64,000 bases of DNA from Trema orientale. Its lineage: Eukaryota; Streptophyta; Magnoliopsida; Rosales; Cannabaceae. The position numbers and the translations under genes are program-made. Of the stretch, positions 34,401 through 44,683 are shown one piece after another (positions within the stretch are counted from its first letter, which is position 1; each line of letters opens with the position of its first letter). The notes beneath the pieces are model-generated. The model worked only from the letters and a program-made list of their open reading frames with translations, was not told the DNA's origin and ran no database searches. The stretch lies in contig JXTC01000160.1 of NCBI GenBank assembly GCA_002914845.1, forward strand, positions 444,746 to 508,745, read 5' to 3'.

Positions 34401-37400
34401 ACATGTATTCGGACAAGCAGATAGAAAGCCTCATTACCTTCAAATTGAAAACTAACTGCCGTAATTTTTGGTTATACTTCTGAAAATCTGAGGAAAGAGA
34501 CTCATGTGAAGCCTTCTCTAGAGCGGTAACTGCTGGAACAGCAGCATCAGGCCAGAAAAAGCTATTCCCACTCTGTAGGATAACAGTAAGTAAGACTCGA
34601 TCATAAAATTCCTGAACCTCCCACCCTAATTTCAAATGCCTACTCTCAGGACAACAAAAAAGAAGACAGGGGATGCAGAAAATGAGCACCAAAGTTACAT
34701 TATGTACCTTAAGATTCCTATCTTGAGATCCATTATGTACCTTAAGATTCCTATCTTGAGATCCATTTGCAGCTCCTGAATGCTTACCGTCACTTTCTTG
34801 GTTGTTTCCATTACCACCAGCCTTCTCTTTATCATCATTATTTATGTTTTCAGCAGAATTGCAGACATATTGAACACCCTGAAGAAGTCTCTCCAACCAT
34901 TTATCACGATGGGTTTCTCCAGTCAGTAACTTGAAATTTGCTAAAATGCAATGATATTCTGAGGCATTACTTAGACAGCTCCCTGGCGTGTCAGGTTTTG
35001 GTTGTTGATCTGGCCTTGTTGCTTCTTCCTCTCTAGAAACATCAATTGGAGAAATGTTCTTTTTCCTGAGACTTCTTTTAGCCTTCAATTGCTCCTCTTG
35101 ATCAGCACTGTTATCTTCAGGTTCGATGTCAGGGAGATCAACCAAACGTTGCATAGTTTTCTGAACCAGTAGGTCAATTTCATGTTGCTTCTTGTCCTCA
35201 TAGTCCTTATCAGTTAGCTTCCAAAGTTTTTTCTCTACAGCGTCATACACTTTTCGTACAAAGAAGCCCGGATGCTCTTTCCGATTAGGAAGCTGCTTGT
35301 GTAATGGAACAAAATGCACCACACACTTGTGCATTACAGATTCTGCCGGAACCTCATCACGATGAAAACTGTAAAATAGCTCTCTCGTGTCATTTGATTG
35401 CCAGTTTCCACCACCCTTTTTCTCTGCCTCCTCAGGGCGATAGAACCATTGTCCGGTAACCATCACGCTACCATCTTTATCCTGTGTGATATCCTAAATA
35501 AACAACAGTGGCAGTAACACATTAAGGAAAGAAGTGAGTCATATCTTAAGCAGAGTAATATGGAAGGCGACAAATATAGCTAGTGAGTCATATCTTAAGC
35601 AGAGTAATGTGGAAGGAGACAAATATAGCTAGATAATCTTATTAGCAGATTGACGTTAAGGGAATACAGTTAACTGGGAAAACAAATTCAGAAGCATCTA
35701 CTGGCACCTCAAGACAATCTTAAACATATGGTGACCATTTATTACAAAACATAATATTAGTAGTCCTTAGATGTCCAGAAATGAGGAAAGAATATTCAGA
35801 CTTTCAAGGAGAGAAGTTTACATATTGAATCACAGACAAAGAATCAAAGAGCAAACCATCATTACAAGCTAAACCATGTCTTCCAATATATTACGTACTA
35901 AAACGGGGTGAAATGGTATGCCAAGGGATGTTCAGGTTCAATAAAAGCCTGCAAAGGTTCCTCAGTTATCACCTTACACATTTTATAAGTTAGATAAAGA
36001 AACACGGTATTATATTAGAAGTACAGTTTCTGAGTCATATCATCTCCAAATCTCACAGAAAACCAACTTCTTTCTCCAACAAAGACCCACTCCAAACCCC
36101 AACCACCCCCACCCCCCCCAACGCAACAACTAGATTAGCCATCAAGCTCGAATAGCTAAGCTTGTGTTCTGCTCGTCTGCATTTAAGTATTTGGTAAAAT
36201 CATATATGGCAATTTGGACCACAAAATCCTTTAACTTATCTGATTCAGCTTCACAACTACAGCCTTAGAAAAAAGCTGAATTGAAAATCGGTATTCTCAT
36301 CAAGGAAGAACCCACAAAGCAAAATAATATCTTTTAAGTATTCTAAAACCATAAGAATGTATATTCACACAAGTACCTTTATAATTGCCAAGTAAGGCTT
36401 TTGAAACCTAGACTCAGGAACTATGAGTACTGGATCCTCCTGCACAATTGACCATGGTACACAATTTCAGTTAAAGAAAAAGTTAACAATATTAAGAACT
36501 CATAAACGTGCAATACAAAGAACCATAGTAATAACTCACTGTATTAAGAAACAAGTACTGTTTAAATCATTGATAACAGAGCAAAAATCCCAAATTTCTA
36601 CAAAACCCTGTTAACTTCAGATCAAAACTACGGAGGAAAAAAAAAAAAATAGGCCCAAGAAATAATCAAACTTCATAACTCCAATCCTAAGAGTACACCA
36701 AAGAAATTTCCCCAAAAATGTCAAAGCTTATAGCATTTTTCTATAGTAGAGAAAAACCCTAAAAACGCCTATCCATTCCCAAATTTCAGTCTACAAAAAC
36801 AAAAACACAGAACCCCCAGAACTCAATTCCACGAATCACCATTCCCAAATCAAAATCGTAACCCTAAAATCCCAAAACCACCATTAAAGAACAGAACAAT
36901 GCACAAAAACCCAATGAAAAACAAAACTCACGAGATCATATTGATTGCCGTCGTACTCAAAGGCCTCGTAATGGTTCCGCTTACTCCTTCCTTTCCCAGT
37001 CGTCTTAATCGGTTCCCCAATCGGCTTAGCGTCTTCGGAAACCGGTTCTTCTTCTTCTTCTTCTTCTTCCTCCTCACTCCGCGGCGGCGACGCCTCTTCC
37101 TCCTCCTCCTTCTTCTTCTTCTTCTTCTTCCTGTTGTTCTTCGTCGGCGTCGTGTTCTTCTTCTTCTTCTTCTTCTTCTTCTTCTTCTTCTTCTTCTTCC
37201 GATTATCGTCTCCGTCTTCGTCTTCGCCTTCGGCTTCTTCTTCGTCGACTTCTTGTTCCTCTTCTTCTTCTTCTTCTTCTTCTTCTTCTTCTAGAAGCTT
37301 CATTTGCTTCCTCTTCCTCTTCTTCACCTGGTTCTGCTCCTCCGTCGACGACGACGACTGTTGTTGTTTTTGCGGTGGAACGACGTCGTTGTGGTCGTCG

Positions 37401-37447
37401 TCTTCTTCGTCGCTCGTCGATACCTGAGCAAACCTTCTGTTCCCCAT
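31477..37447 (-). CDS. BAH domain, TFIIS-like domain and zinc-ribbon protein (AIPP3/BDT1-like)
   Basis: Eight coding exons join in phase 0 with GT-AG introns: 37447-36932, 36439-36377, 35493-34708, 34572-34438, 34176-34093, 33092-33033, 32941-32855 and 31776-31477, giving 676 aa. Residues 1 to about 150 are extremely Glu- and Lys-rich (runs coded by GAA/GAG and AAG). About 160-285 is a BAH domain (EDPVLIVPESRFQKPYLAII, GQWFYRPEE, ELFYSFHRDEVPAESVMHKC, GFFVRKVYDAVEKKLW). About 340-548 resembles the TFIIS central domain (LARRLINGELDPPKILNMTP, EEMAKKEPDESERMQ). Residues 554-583 form a C-x2-C ... C-x2-C zinc ribbon. From memory this order matches Arabidopsis At4g11560 (AIPP3/BDT1), a nuclear reader of H3K27me3 linked to Pol II regulation; here that role is inferred. 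The start at 37447 (MGNRRFAQ) is chosen over an upstream in-frame ATG at 37498 because the extra residues look like leader. Confidence 0.93.
32015..32533. mobile_element. hAT-like DNA transposon in an intron of the BAH gene, interior lost in a gap
   Basis: An 8-bp direct repeat CGTGTAGG flanks the segment (32007-32014 and 32534-32541). The left end reads CAGGGA and the complement of the right end reads CATGGACGGAGC, similar inverted ends. The right part carries GTGGGGGCAATTGCCCCCAC. An 8-bp target duplication and CA(G/T)GG ends are typical of hAT elements. Most of the inside is the N-run 32021-32318, so coding capacity is unknown. It sits in the last intron (31777-32854). Confidence 0.7.
32021..32318. 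other. Assembly gap (298 N)
   Basis: The run of N lies inside the hAT insertion in an intron, so no coding exon is affected. Confidence 1.
34699..34764 (-). repeat. 33-bp tandem duplication carrying a splice donor
   Basis: A 33-bp unit (GGATCTCAAGATAGG... on the minus strand) occurs twice, at 34764-34732 and 34731-34699. Each unit contains CTTAAG|GTACAT at the end of coding exon 3, so two donors exist (last exon base 34741 or 34708). The choice adds or drops 11 residues in frame. Confidence 0.93.
35534..35631. repeat. 49-bp tandem duplication in a BAH-gene intron
   Basis: GTGAGTCATATCTTAAGCAG starts at 35534 and 35583; the two units differ at a few bases. Intronic, no effect on coding. Confidence 0.95.
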
Positions 37448-37592
37448 TCTCACCGCTCGAAACGACGCTGCGTTTTTTACAAAATTCAAAAACTCCAAAA
37501 ACTTCTGAAGAGTTTGAGACTGAGGATCGAAGAAGAAATGGGTCTCTTCTCTACTCTACATGATCCGCCAAGCAAGCGGTGAAGGGGTTGGA

Positions 37593-37600
37593 TTTTTATA
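37593..37600 (-). promoter_or_regulatory. TATA box of the BAH gene
   Basis: On the minus strand CCTATAAAAATCC lies about 150 bases before the ATG at 37447, leaving a leader of roughly 115-120 bases. Sequence inference only. Confidence 0.5.
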
Positions 37601-37810
37601 GGTACCCGAACGTTTTATCAAAACGGGCGTATGATTTCTTGAAATTTCATATTTGCCACTTCAAAATTTAAAACACCAAAAATTTACACCATATAGTGTG
37701 TGTGACCCCCACTCATTTTAAGTGCGATAGTCCGACTTTATGATACAAGTGGAAATAGATCACAGTTCACACGTCATTATTGGTGTGAGTTTTTGTATGA
37801 TTGTTCTCTC

Positions 37811-37974
37811 ATGGTTGGTGTCCTACATTTCGGTTTTTTTAGTTAATATTAATTGGGTCCCCAAATAATAAACCAAATATACCAGTGAAGAAATGGTTGG
37901 TGTCCTACATTTCGGTTTTTTTAGTTAATATTAATTGGGTCCCCAAATAATAAACCAAATATACCAGTGAAGAA
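37811..37974. repeat. 82-bp perfect tandem duplication upstream of the BAH gene
   Basis: ATGGTTGGTGTCCTACATTT starts at 37811 and again at 37893; the two 82-bp units look identical to CCAGTGAAGAA. The sequence itself is unremarkable. Confidence 0.97.
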
Positions 37975-39358
37975 AAAAAATTATTAAGAAAATAGTGCAA
38001 GACTTATACAACAACAAAAGAAAACTTACATAATCCATCAAATATCCATCAAATCAAGAGCGAATTTTTAGAATATAGAAGGGGAAAAATTGAAAATGGT
38101 AATCAACAAAACGAAACAAAAAAAAAAAAAAAAGAGAAAGAAACTTTATAGATCGTAACAAAGCAAAAATGATAGAAGTAAAAGCTGGGAGAGAAAAAGA
38201 AATATAGAGAAAGATTTAGCTTTACAAAGCTCAAACTAAACGATGGGGCTCTATGGAGCCTGTAACAGAACATGAATAGAATGAGAAACTCATGAAAGAT
38301 AAGAAATGAACCTACTCCCAGTCATTGCAAGTCTGTGAATCACTTTCTATAAGTACCTCAAAAGCTGAAAACTAAACTTGGTTTCTGAGAAAAGTCAGTG
38401 AAAGAGAAGAAATAGGTCTAATGCTTCCCTCATATTTTTAAGAATACGTGGAGTCTCATTATTTAATTTTTTTTAAAATTTTTTTATATTATTTTAAAAA
38501 TAAAGATACAAGCCTTTCAAAAAATAAACATACAAGTCTATTTTATGACATCTTTTTGTAAAGTGTTCAGTTTCTTGCAACTAAAATGGATATACATTTG
38601 CTAGGACCAAAAGCATAAACAATTGATACTTGGCCAAAAGAATTAATACAAATTTGCGTTTTAAAATTTTACAAGGAGAAGTTTAGTGCAAGAGACATGT
38701 AAAAGTCAACATGTTACAATTCTGAGACAAGACCACAAAGCAGAAAGAGTAGACAACCAAATGCTTTGCTTGATAGTGTCTATGTGTCGGGTTCCTGAAA
38801 ATAATCACCTTCTGGTTTTTCATAAACAAAACATAATCTTATATCTAAATAACATTTCAAGTATTATGAGTTTGCCTGGTCATATTTATCAGCTTAGACT
38901 TGTAAAAATGTCTTTGTTGATCCATTCGAATTGGGTACACTCATTTTAATAGAGAGAGAGAGAGACGGAACATCTTCTTCTGCAGATCCAATAGAACTTC
39001 CAATGCCATTCAGCTTTTAAAATCAGCGGCATGACATTATAAACCAATTCTATTCATTAAGAACAAATAGCAGATATGAACTTTATTGCAAAATGATCCA
39101 ATATAACAGAGGTACAGAAACTTTATCCTTGACATAAAATTTATACCTCAGTGGCCAGAAATATTCCTCAATTAAAGGCTACAAAAATCAATCATCTAAA
39201 ATTTCTAAATAACTAAAGACGTAAGGAAAAAATGCATAGTTCATTGTCCTTCTATCAAAACTATAAACTGTCAAATCTCATCAAAATGTAGTCTCAAAAT
39301 ACATAAGAATTTCTTAACTTCTGTCTTGAGAAATTAACCAGTGTCTGGGTCATCCCAC
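37975..39358. other. Intergenic DNA between the BAH and RNase P subunit genes
   Basis: I see no gene. The part next to 39358 is likely the 3' UTR of the minus-strand RNase P subunit gene. GGATCTGCAG followed by a CT-run near 38960-38990 (minus strand) could be a 3' splice site for an alternative last exon of that gene. Confidence 0.5.
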
Positions 39359-41167
39359 TTATAAAAAGAAAGGAATTGGTAAAGTAGTAATATCTTGGTT
39401 CTTACCCTGCTCTTTGCTATCAGCAATTTCCTTCAAAGTAGTCCACGATTTTCTCCTTCGTTTACTTGACATGCCACTAGTTTTTTCTGAATTTGTGGGG
39501 ATAGAACTGTCTCCAGATTCAGCTGGTTTCTTAGTCGTCGATCTGTTTCTCTTTCTCTTCTTCGCTTCCAACAAAGTGGTTCCAATTCTCACCACTGGTG
39601 TTGCAGCACTGTCAGTAATAGGAAACTCTTCAGACCTTTCCAGTAAAGAAAGTAAAGTTGGCTCATCCTTTTTATTATTAACCTCATCTACTACCGGCAA
39701 AGCTGGCTCATCCTTTTTATTAACCTCATCTTTACCTCTACTATCCTTCTGTGAGCTAACAGGCTCCTGAGATTTCGATTTAGTAGGTTTTGATATTTTA
39801 GTTGTCTTGATCTTTGACGGGCAAATCTGTTTAATATGTCCTTTTGGAGTACCTCCCTTCACATTCCTCTGTGAACAATAATGGCAAGTATACACTACAT
39901 TGTTCTTCGTGGAACTACAAGATTTCTTACTTTTACTTCTTCGTCGCGCCTTTGCTTTATTTTTCTCAATTCTAACTGTGCAGTTGAATCCAGGCTGNAA
40001 CTCATATCTCTATTACAAGTGAAGAGCTCATAAACAAAAGAACTGAGATACTCCTAAGCAAATGAATGACAGGTTGAATTTTAGCATTTGTCATGATGTA
40101 GCAACAAATCCTTGAATTCAAAAGTTAACAAGTTTTTTAAGTCTAGAACTTCACCAGAAACTATGCTGATATACATCAAAAGGGAAACCTTTGACAAGAA
40201 AATCTGATTATCAGCATTTTGCTCCTAATGTCATACGATCATGTATAAAATAAGTAAATATCAATCTCACAGCAAAAATATGGCAGGCTTTAATTATTCA
40301 AGCACATAAGAATTGAGATACTACTAAGCAAATGAATAACATGTTGAATTTCAGCTCACATATCATGATTTAGTAACATATCCTTGAATCCAAAAGCTAT
40401 GAGTTTCTTAGTCTAGAACTTCCCCAAAATGTATGGTGATATACAGTAAACATGCAACACAATGTATAAAATCTTTTAGCTAGAACAAGTAATAATGGGG
40501 CAATGATCCATATGATCTTGCATAAAATAAATAGATACCAACCTCACAAAACTATCGAAAATGAACAGTCAGGCTTTAATTCTTTACCACACAATAATTC
40601 CATGTGGAGTGAAGAGATTCTAAAAGATATCTCTATCTAACCCTTATTGACGGTTGGATTTCAAAGCTTATGCTCTCTGATTGAATAAACCTCTTTAGTC
40701 ATTAAACTTCCAAGAAAGTGAAAAGCTCACAAACAACAGGACTAAAATATCAGTAAGTGAACTGGCATTATCACAGCAAATNATACTATTGTTGACTCTT
40801 TTTTCTATATTCAAACTGGGTCAAATTCCTTTTACTCAAAATCTAGTGAAGAAAAGTTGGAAAGCAAAACAAACCTCCGGCAAGAAAAGAGAGAAGGGTT
40901 AGGAGAAACACCCAAAGACTCCCCAACAGAGGCCAGCCTTTGGCCAAAGAAGGCAGCCAAAGAAGGGATAGAAGCCTCCCCACTAGCCCATATAGCTAGC
41001 TTCTCCAAGTGCTCAACCTTCAACAAGTGCTTGGCGTTTGAAGAGGACCCTCCTCCTCCTCCTCTCTTCTGCTGCTTTTTCCCTGTCGTTTCTTCTCTCA
41101 GCGATATCGTATTGCTTGACCCAATTGCCGAGTTTGCCACCTTTCTGGACCCTCCTCTCTTGCCCAT
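39359..41167 (-). CDS. RNase P/MRP subunit of Rpr2/Rpp21/Snm1 type (coding gap at one exon border)
   Basis: Exon 1 (41167-40875) reads MGKRGGSRKVANSAIGSS, KHLLKVEHLEKLAIWASG, PNPSLFSCR and ends at CCGGAG|GTTTGT in phase 2. Exon 2 (from the single N at 39998 down to the stop at 39359) begins QPGFNCTVRIEKNKAKARR and continues VVYTCHYCSQRNVKGGTPK, then a Lys/Ser-rich tail ending LPIPFFL. The fold of this family needs two Cys pairs; the first (SC-x2-C type) straddles the intron and the second is CHYC. The second Cys of the first pair and the acceptor fall exactly at the N, so a few codons are missing from the assembly. Rpr2/Rpp21 proteins bind the RNA of RNase P, which trims tRNA 5' ends, in the nucleus. 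The donor-like GCAGG|GTAAGA near 39408 could mark a further exon; I keep the read-through because its end looks natural. Confidence 0.82.
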
Positions 41168-41236
41168 CTTCTGCTCTGCTCTGTAATAACTTCCCAGCCT
41201 TCTCCAACGCCGGCCAGCTGAGGCTATAGGCAGGGG

Positions 41237-41668
41237 TTTGAGAAATTATATTAAATATGCTCCTTAGTACGCCTAATAACATCCATATGCTCCACCCAAA
41301 AATTATCTCGAAGATATGCTTTTGGATTACTTATGGACACAAATACCCCTAAAAATAACTATGCTCCATCTTTGAAATAAAAAAACACTCTCTCAGGTCT
41401 CGACTTGCAAGCATCATGCGGAAAAAAAGAGAAAAGGGTGCCTGAGAATATATATGGTTGTAGCCGATCACACTCATCATAATATAATGCAAAATACACA
41501 CAAAACATATATATATATTAATGAAAGCAGGAATCTCAAAACCAAATTACATTTACAAGAATCAAAAACGAAAAATTGAACCCAATTGAAGCTTCTGGCA
41601 GAAAATCAGAAAGGCTCCTCCAAAGCTTAAGTTAAACCTTAATATTAACCCACAACAACAACAACAAC

Positions 41669-41708
<40 letters not shown>

Positions 41709-42225
41709 GTAGTAAAAGCTTCAAAATAGAGCTAGAGGGTCTTCGAAATTAAGTCGAAGTGGAATTGTGAAATATCGTTTTCGTCGGCACCGTTGAGAAC
41801 AAGCATCGAATAGGTCAAAATATCAATGAAATTCGATGCATTATATTACCATACCAAATTGATGTAATTCGATGCATTATTTCAACCAAATTCGATGCAT
41901 TTACCTTACCCTTGATAATAAGCAGTTTCGTCAAAGCCGTCAGAGCCTGACTGAGAGAAATTTCATTTTGGTCCTCGGGTTCCGTTCAGAGATCGACCGA
42001 GAGAGAGAGAGGGAAGGGAGATGAGTAGAGAAAAGAAAGAAAGAAAGAAGCGAGAAGTATGAGTTTTTTGAAAGAGAGCGAAAGAGTTTTTAGGATTTCT
42101 CGGTTTTTTTTTTTTTCCCAGAATACAAAACGATGCTCGTGTATTTTTAGGGTATTTTTGAAACAATTATTGGATAGAGCATGTGGAGGTTATTAGGCAC
42201 ACTAGGGAGCATATTTAATAAAGTT
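41237..42225. mobile_element. ~1 kb element with long terminal inverted repeats (MULE-like)
   Basis: The left end (41243 onward) has ATTAAATATGCTCCTTAGTA and CGCCTAATAACATCCATATG. The complement of the right end (from about 42225) has ATTAAATATGCTCCCTAGTG and TGCCTAATAACCTCCACATG. The inverted repeats are at least 60-80 bp. No clear coding sequence lies inside; it holds an AAC/AAT microsatellite and three copies of AATTCGATGCATT. Long inverted ends suggest a Mutator-like or foldback element. It abuts the 5' side of the RNase P subunit gene. A 9-bp target duplication was not convincing. Confidence 0.72.
41652..41706. repeat. (AAC)n(AAT)n microsatellite
   Basis: About five ACA units are followed by about twelve AAT units, inside the inverted-repeat element. 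Confidence 0.97.
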
Positions 42226-42349
42226 TTTCAGAGGCTTTACCTCACTCCAAGTCCAAGCAATACTCTTTTTCCCTTTTCCTTTTGTAATATATATGTATTT
42301 TTTTTAGTTAAGGGCTTAAGGTTGTAACTAAAATGAAACAATATATATT

Positions 42350-42525
42350 TTTAAAGGTGGAGATTAACTAATGACCTTCACTTATTACAAATTAAAGATG
42401 CCTACTCCCGGTGTGACTCGAACCTAGGATACAAATTAGAGACGCCTATTCCTGGTGTGACTCGAATCTAGGATCGAGATCTCAGATAGTGGGTGCTCTT
42501 ACCACTTAAGCCAACCCACTTTGTT
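42350..42525 (-). mobile_element. tRNA-derived SINE, copy 2, rearranged
   Basis: Same family and orientation as the copy at 30237-30437: minus-strand A box GGCTTAAGTGG and B box region TTCGAGTCAC. The body is shortened, and a 44-bp unit (42387-42430 and 42431-42474) is duplicated in tandem, so the B box occurs twice. The target duplication is no longer clear. Confidence 0.85.
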
Positions 42526-43690
42526 ATTCTCATATTTCAAAATCTTCAAATTTCAATAAAAAATGAATACCATGTTCTTGTTAAATTATAAAGAAAATAG
42601 CATGAAATTTGAATGTTCCACAATTTAATTCCGAAATTCAGACCCTACAAAATTATACCCTAATTAAGAATTTATAAAATTAATACATTTTCTTGACTTT
42701 TTTGAATAATTTTAGCAAATAAAGATAAAAATACCCTCCAAATTAAGGAGAAGAATAAGACTAACTCAATTTTAATGAGGAATATTATTAATTTATTATA
42801 TTTCCTTTACTCAAATTATTAAAAAGGTCAATCAATGATATCAATTGTCACAAATTTTTATCTCATAATATTATTTTGCAAACACCAAAACTCAGTGTCA
42901 AAATTACAGAATACTCGAATATTTTCTTTTCACAAATTACCCATATGATTTGCCATTATTTTTTCATATTTTCATAATTAATATTTTTTAAAATAAATGA
43001 TCACAACTACTTCCGTTCACATTCTAAGTTGTCTAAAAAGTTGAAGAGGATCAAGATTTTTGTTTTCATTAACCTTTATTTTTTTCCTTAGAATCTACAT
43101 ACCGCTCTTTCTTTGCTTATATATAAGTATCTATAATTTTCAATTATATTTTTAGCAATAAATAAATAAATAAAATTGGAAAATAGAGATAAAAGAGAAA
43201 CTAGATGAGTTAGATTTGAAGAAGTTATTCAACTGGAATTACTTTTTGTTTGGCAATGTTGATTTTATTGCTTTTTTTATTAATTTGTCAATTAATATTA
43301 TTTAAGAAGACAATTTCATAATAGCTTTTTTTTCCTTTTATTGTATTGAGTTTTTTTCTTATATATTAGGATTAGGACAAATTATCTAATAGAAAACATC
43401 TATCTAGATATAACAAATTTAGGAAAAAGAGAAAACTAGAGAATTCGATTCGAACACAAACGGAACTCTCGAAAAGTTTCTCACTTATAATATGAGGAAA
43501 GTAAACAATTCAAGTAAAAAAAATCAATTGGACAAATAAATTTTAATGAATTAAGTGATAATGTTTTTTTCTTTCAATTTTTAAAAAGGCCCATGTAGAG
43601 GATTTGCTAACCAAAAGTGTTTGAGCCGAACCTGAGGGGTGGCTTAGACTAAGGTGACTTAAGTACGTCTAAGTACCCTTAAAACTTATG
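42526..43690. other. AT-rich intergenic DNA, no gene seen
   Basis: No coding frame or clear repeat border was recognised. Confidence 0.5.
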
Positions 43691-43691
43691 A

Positions 43692-44683
43692 CATGTTTGA
43701 TATGGTGGAATCACCATTCTTATTCTATCATTTGGTTTAACATTTAAACAAATGAATAATGATTCCTATGGAATCAAAGTTCTACCATCTGGTGGAATTG
43801 TTATTCCATTAAAAAAAGTGTATAATTATGATTCCAGAAATTTTTTTTCATATTTTGGAAATATCATTTTCCCTTTTTACCCTACTATGACATCTAAAAA
43901 TAAAGATGTTTTGGTCAATATAATACTTATTCTATTCCATTTTACCACATCTACCAAGCAATGGAATATTATTTATATTCCCATTCTAATTCTACTTCAT
44001 TACAATTTCTATTAGAGCATCTCCAACTATACGACAAGATGCCATTTTTGCTAGAAATGGGGTAGATTTAGCTATCCAACCCAGCTGCAAATCCTGCGGC
44101 AAAATGGAGGAAAGCTACAGGACCGCGCTATTTATAGTGTGGTATTGTAGCGCAACGCCATTTTGCTTTTTTTTTTTTTATGATGTTTTTATTTTTGTTC
44201 AACTTCCAAAAATGTCCCTTTTTAAATATTTAATTCCATATATATTTTTGGTCAAAGGTGCTACATTGATAATATGTTAATTATTGTAAATGATTTTGTA
44301 TTAATATTTAAGTTAATTTAAATAAAGATTAGATAATTTAATAGTTTCAATTTGATTATGAAAAATGTTACATATTTAGAAATAATTAATATGATTTATA
44401 TAAGTATATTAGTGAAGTAATTGTTTAAATAAAATATTTATGAAGAGATAGGGGTAAAAATGAGATTTAGGTAAAAGATGAAAAGAATATTATTTTTTGT
44501 TGTAGAGAATATTCTTTTTTGGATAGAGAATATCCTTTTTGTTGTAGTATTTGGAGTAATAGATTGGAGATAGACAAAAAATATAGAGTAAAATTACTGC
44601 AACTTAGAGTTTTAATTGCTGCAAAATAGAGTTCCTGGTTGGAGATGGCCTTACCATTTATATTACATTCCACCAACCAAACA
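43692..44683. mobile_element. Outer inverted-repeat element interrupted by a MITE
   Basis: The left end ATGTTTGATATGGTGGAAT (43692 onward) is matched by the complement of the right end, ATGTTTGGTTGGTGGAAT (44683 backward). A 636-bp MITE lies near the right end; without it the outer element is about 350 bp. The ends are similar to the GTTTGGT-rich ends of Tourist-like elements. I could not define its target duplication. Confidence 0.65.
44015..44650. mobile_element. MITE with TTA target duplication (PIF/Harbinger-like), nested
   Basis: The left end is GAGCATCTCCAAC (44015) and the complement of the right end is GGCCATCTCCAAC (44650), 11 of 13 matching. TTA flanks both sides (44012-44014 and 44651-44653), the TWA duplication expected for PIF/Harbinger. 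The 636-bp interior is AT-rich without a transposase. Confidence 0.8.

Noticed and set aside
36899-37427. Plus-strand ORFs rich in Phe, Leu and Ser
   Set aside because: They are the complement of the Lys/Glu-rich exon 1 of the BAH gene; triplet repeats give open frames on both strands.
38960-38990. Alternative last exon of the RNase P subunit gene
   Set aside because: The acceptor-like GGATCTGCAG leads into a short Ser/Leu microsatellite frame; the read-through end at 39359 looks more natural.
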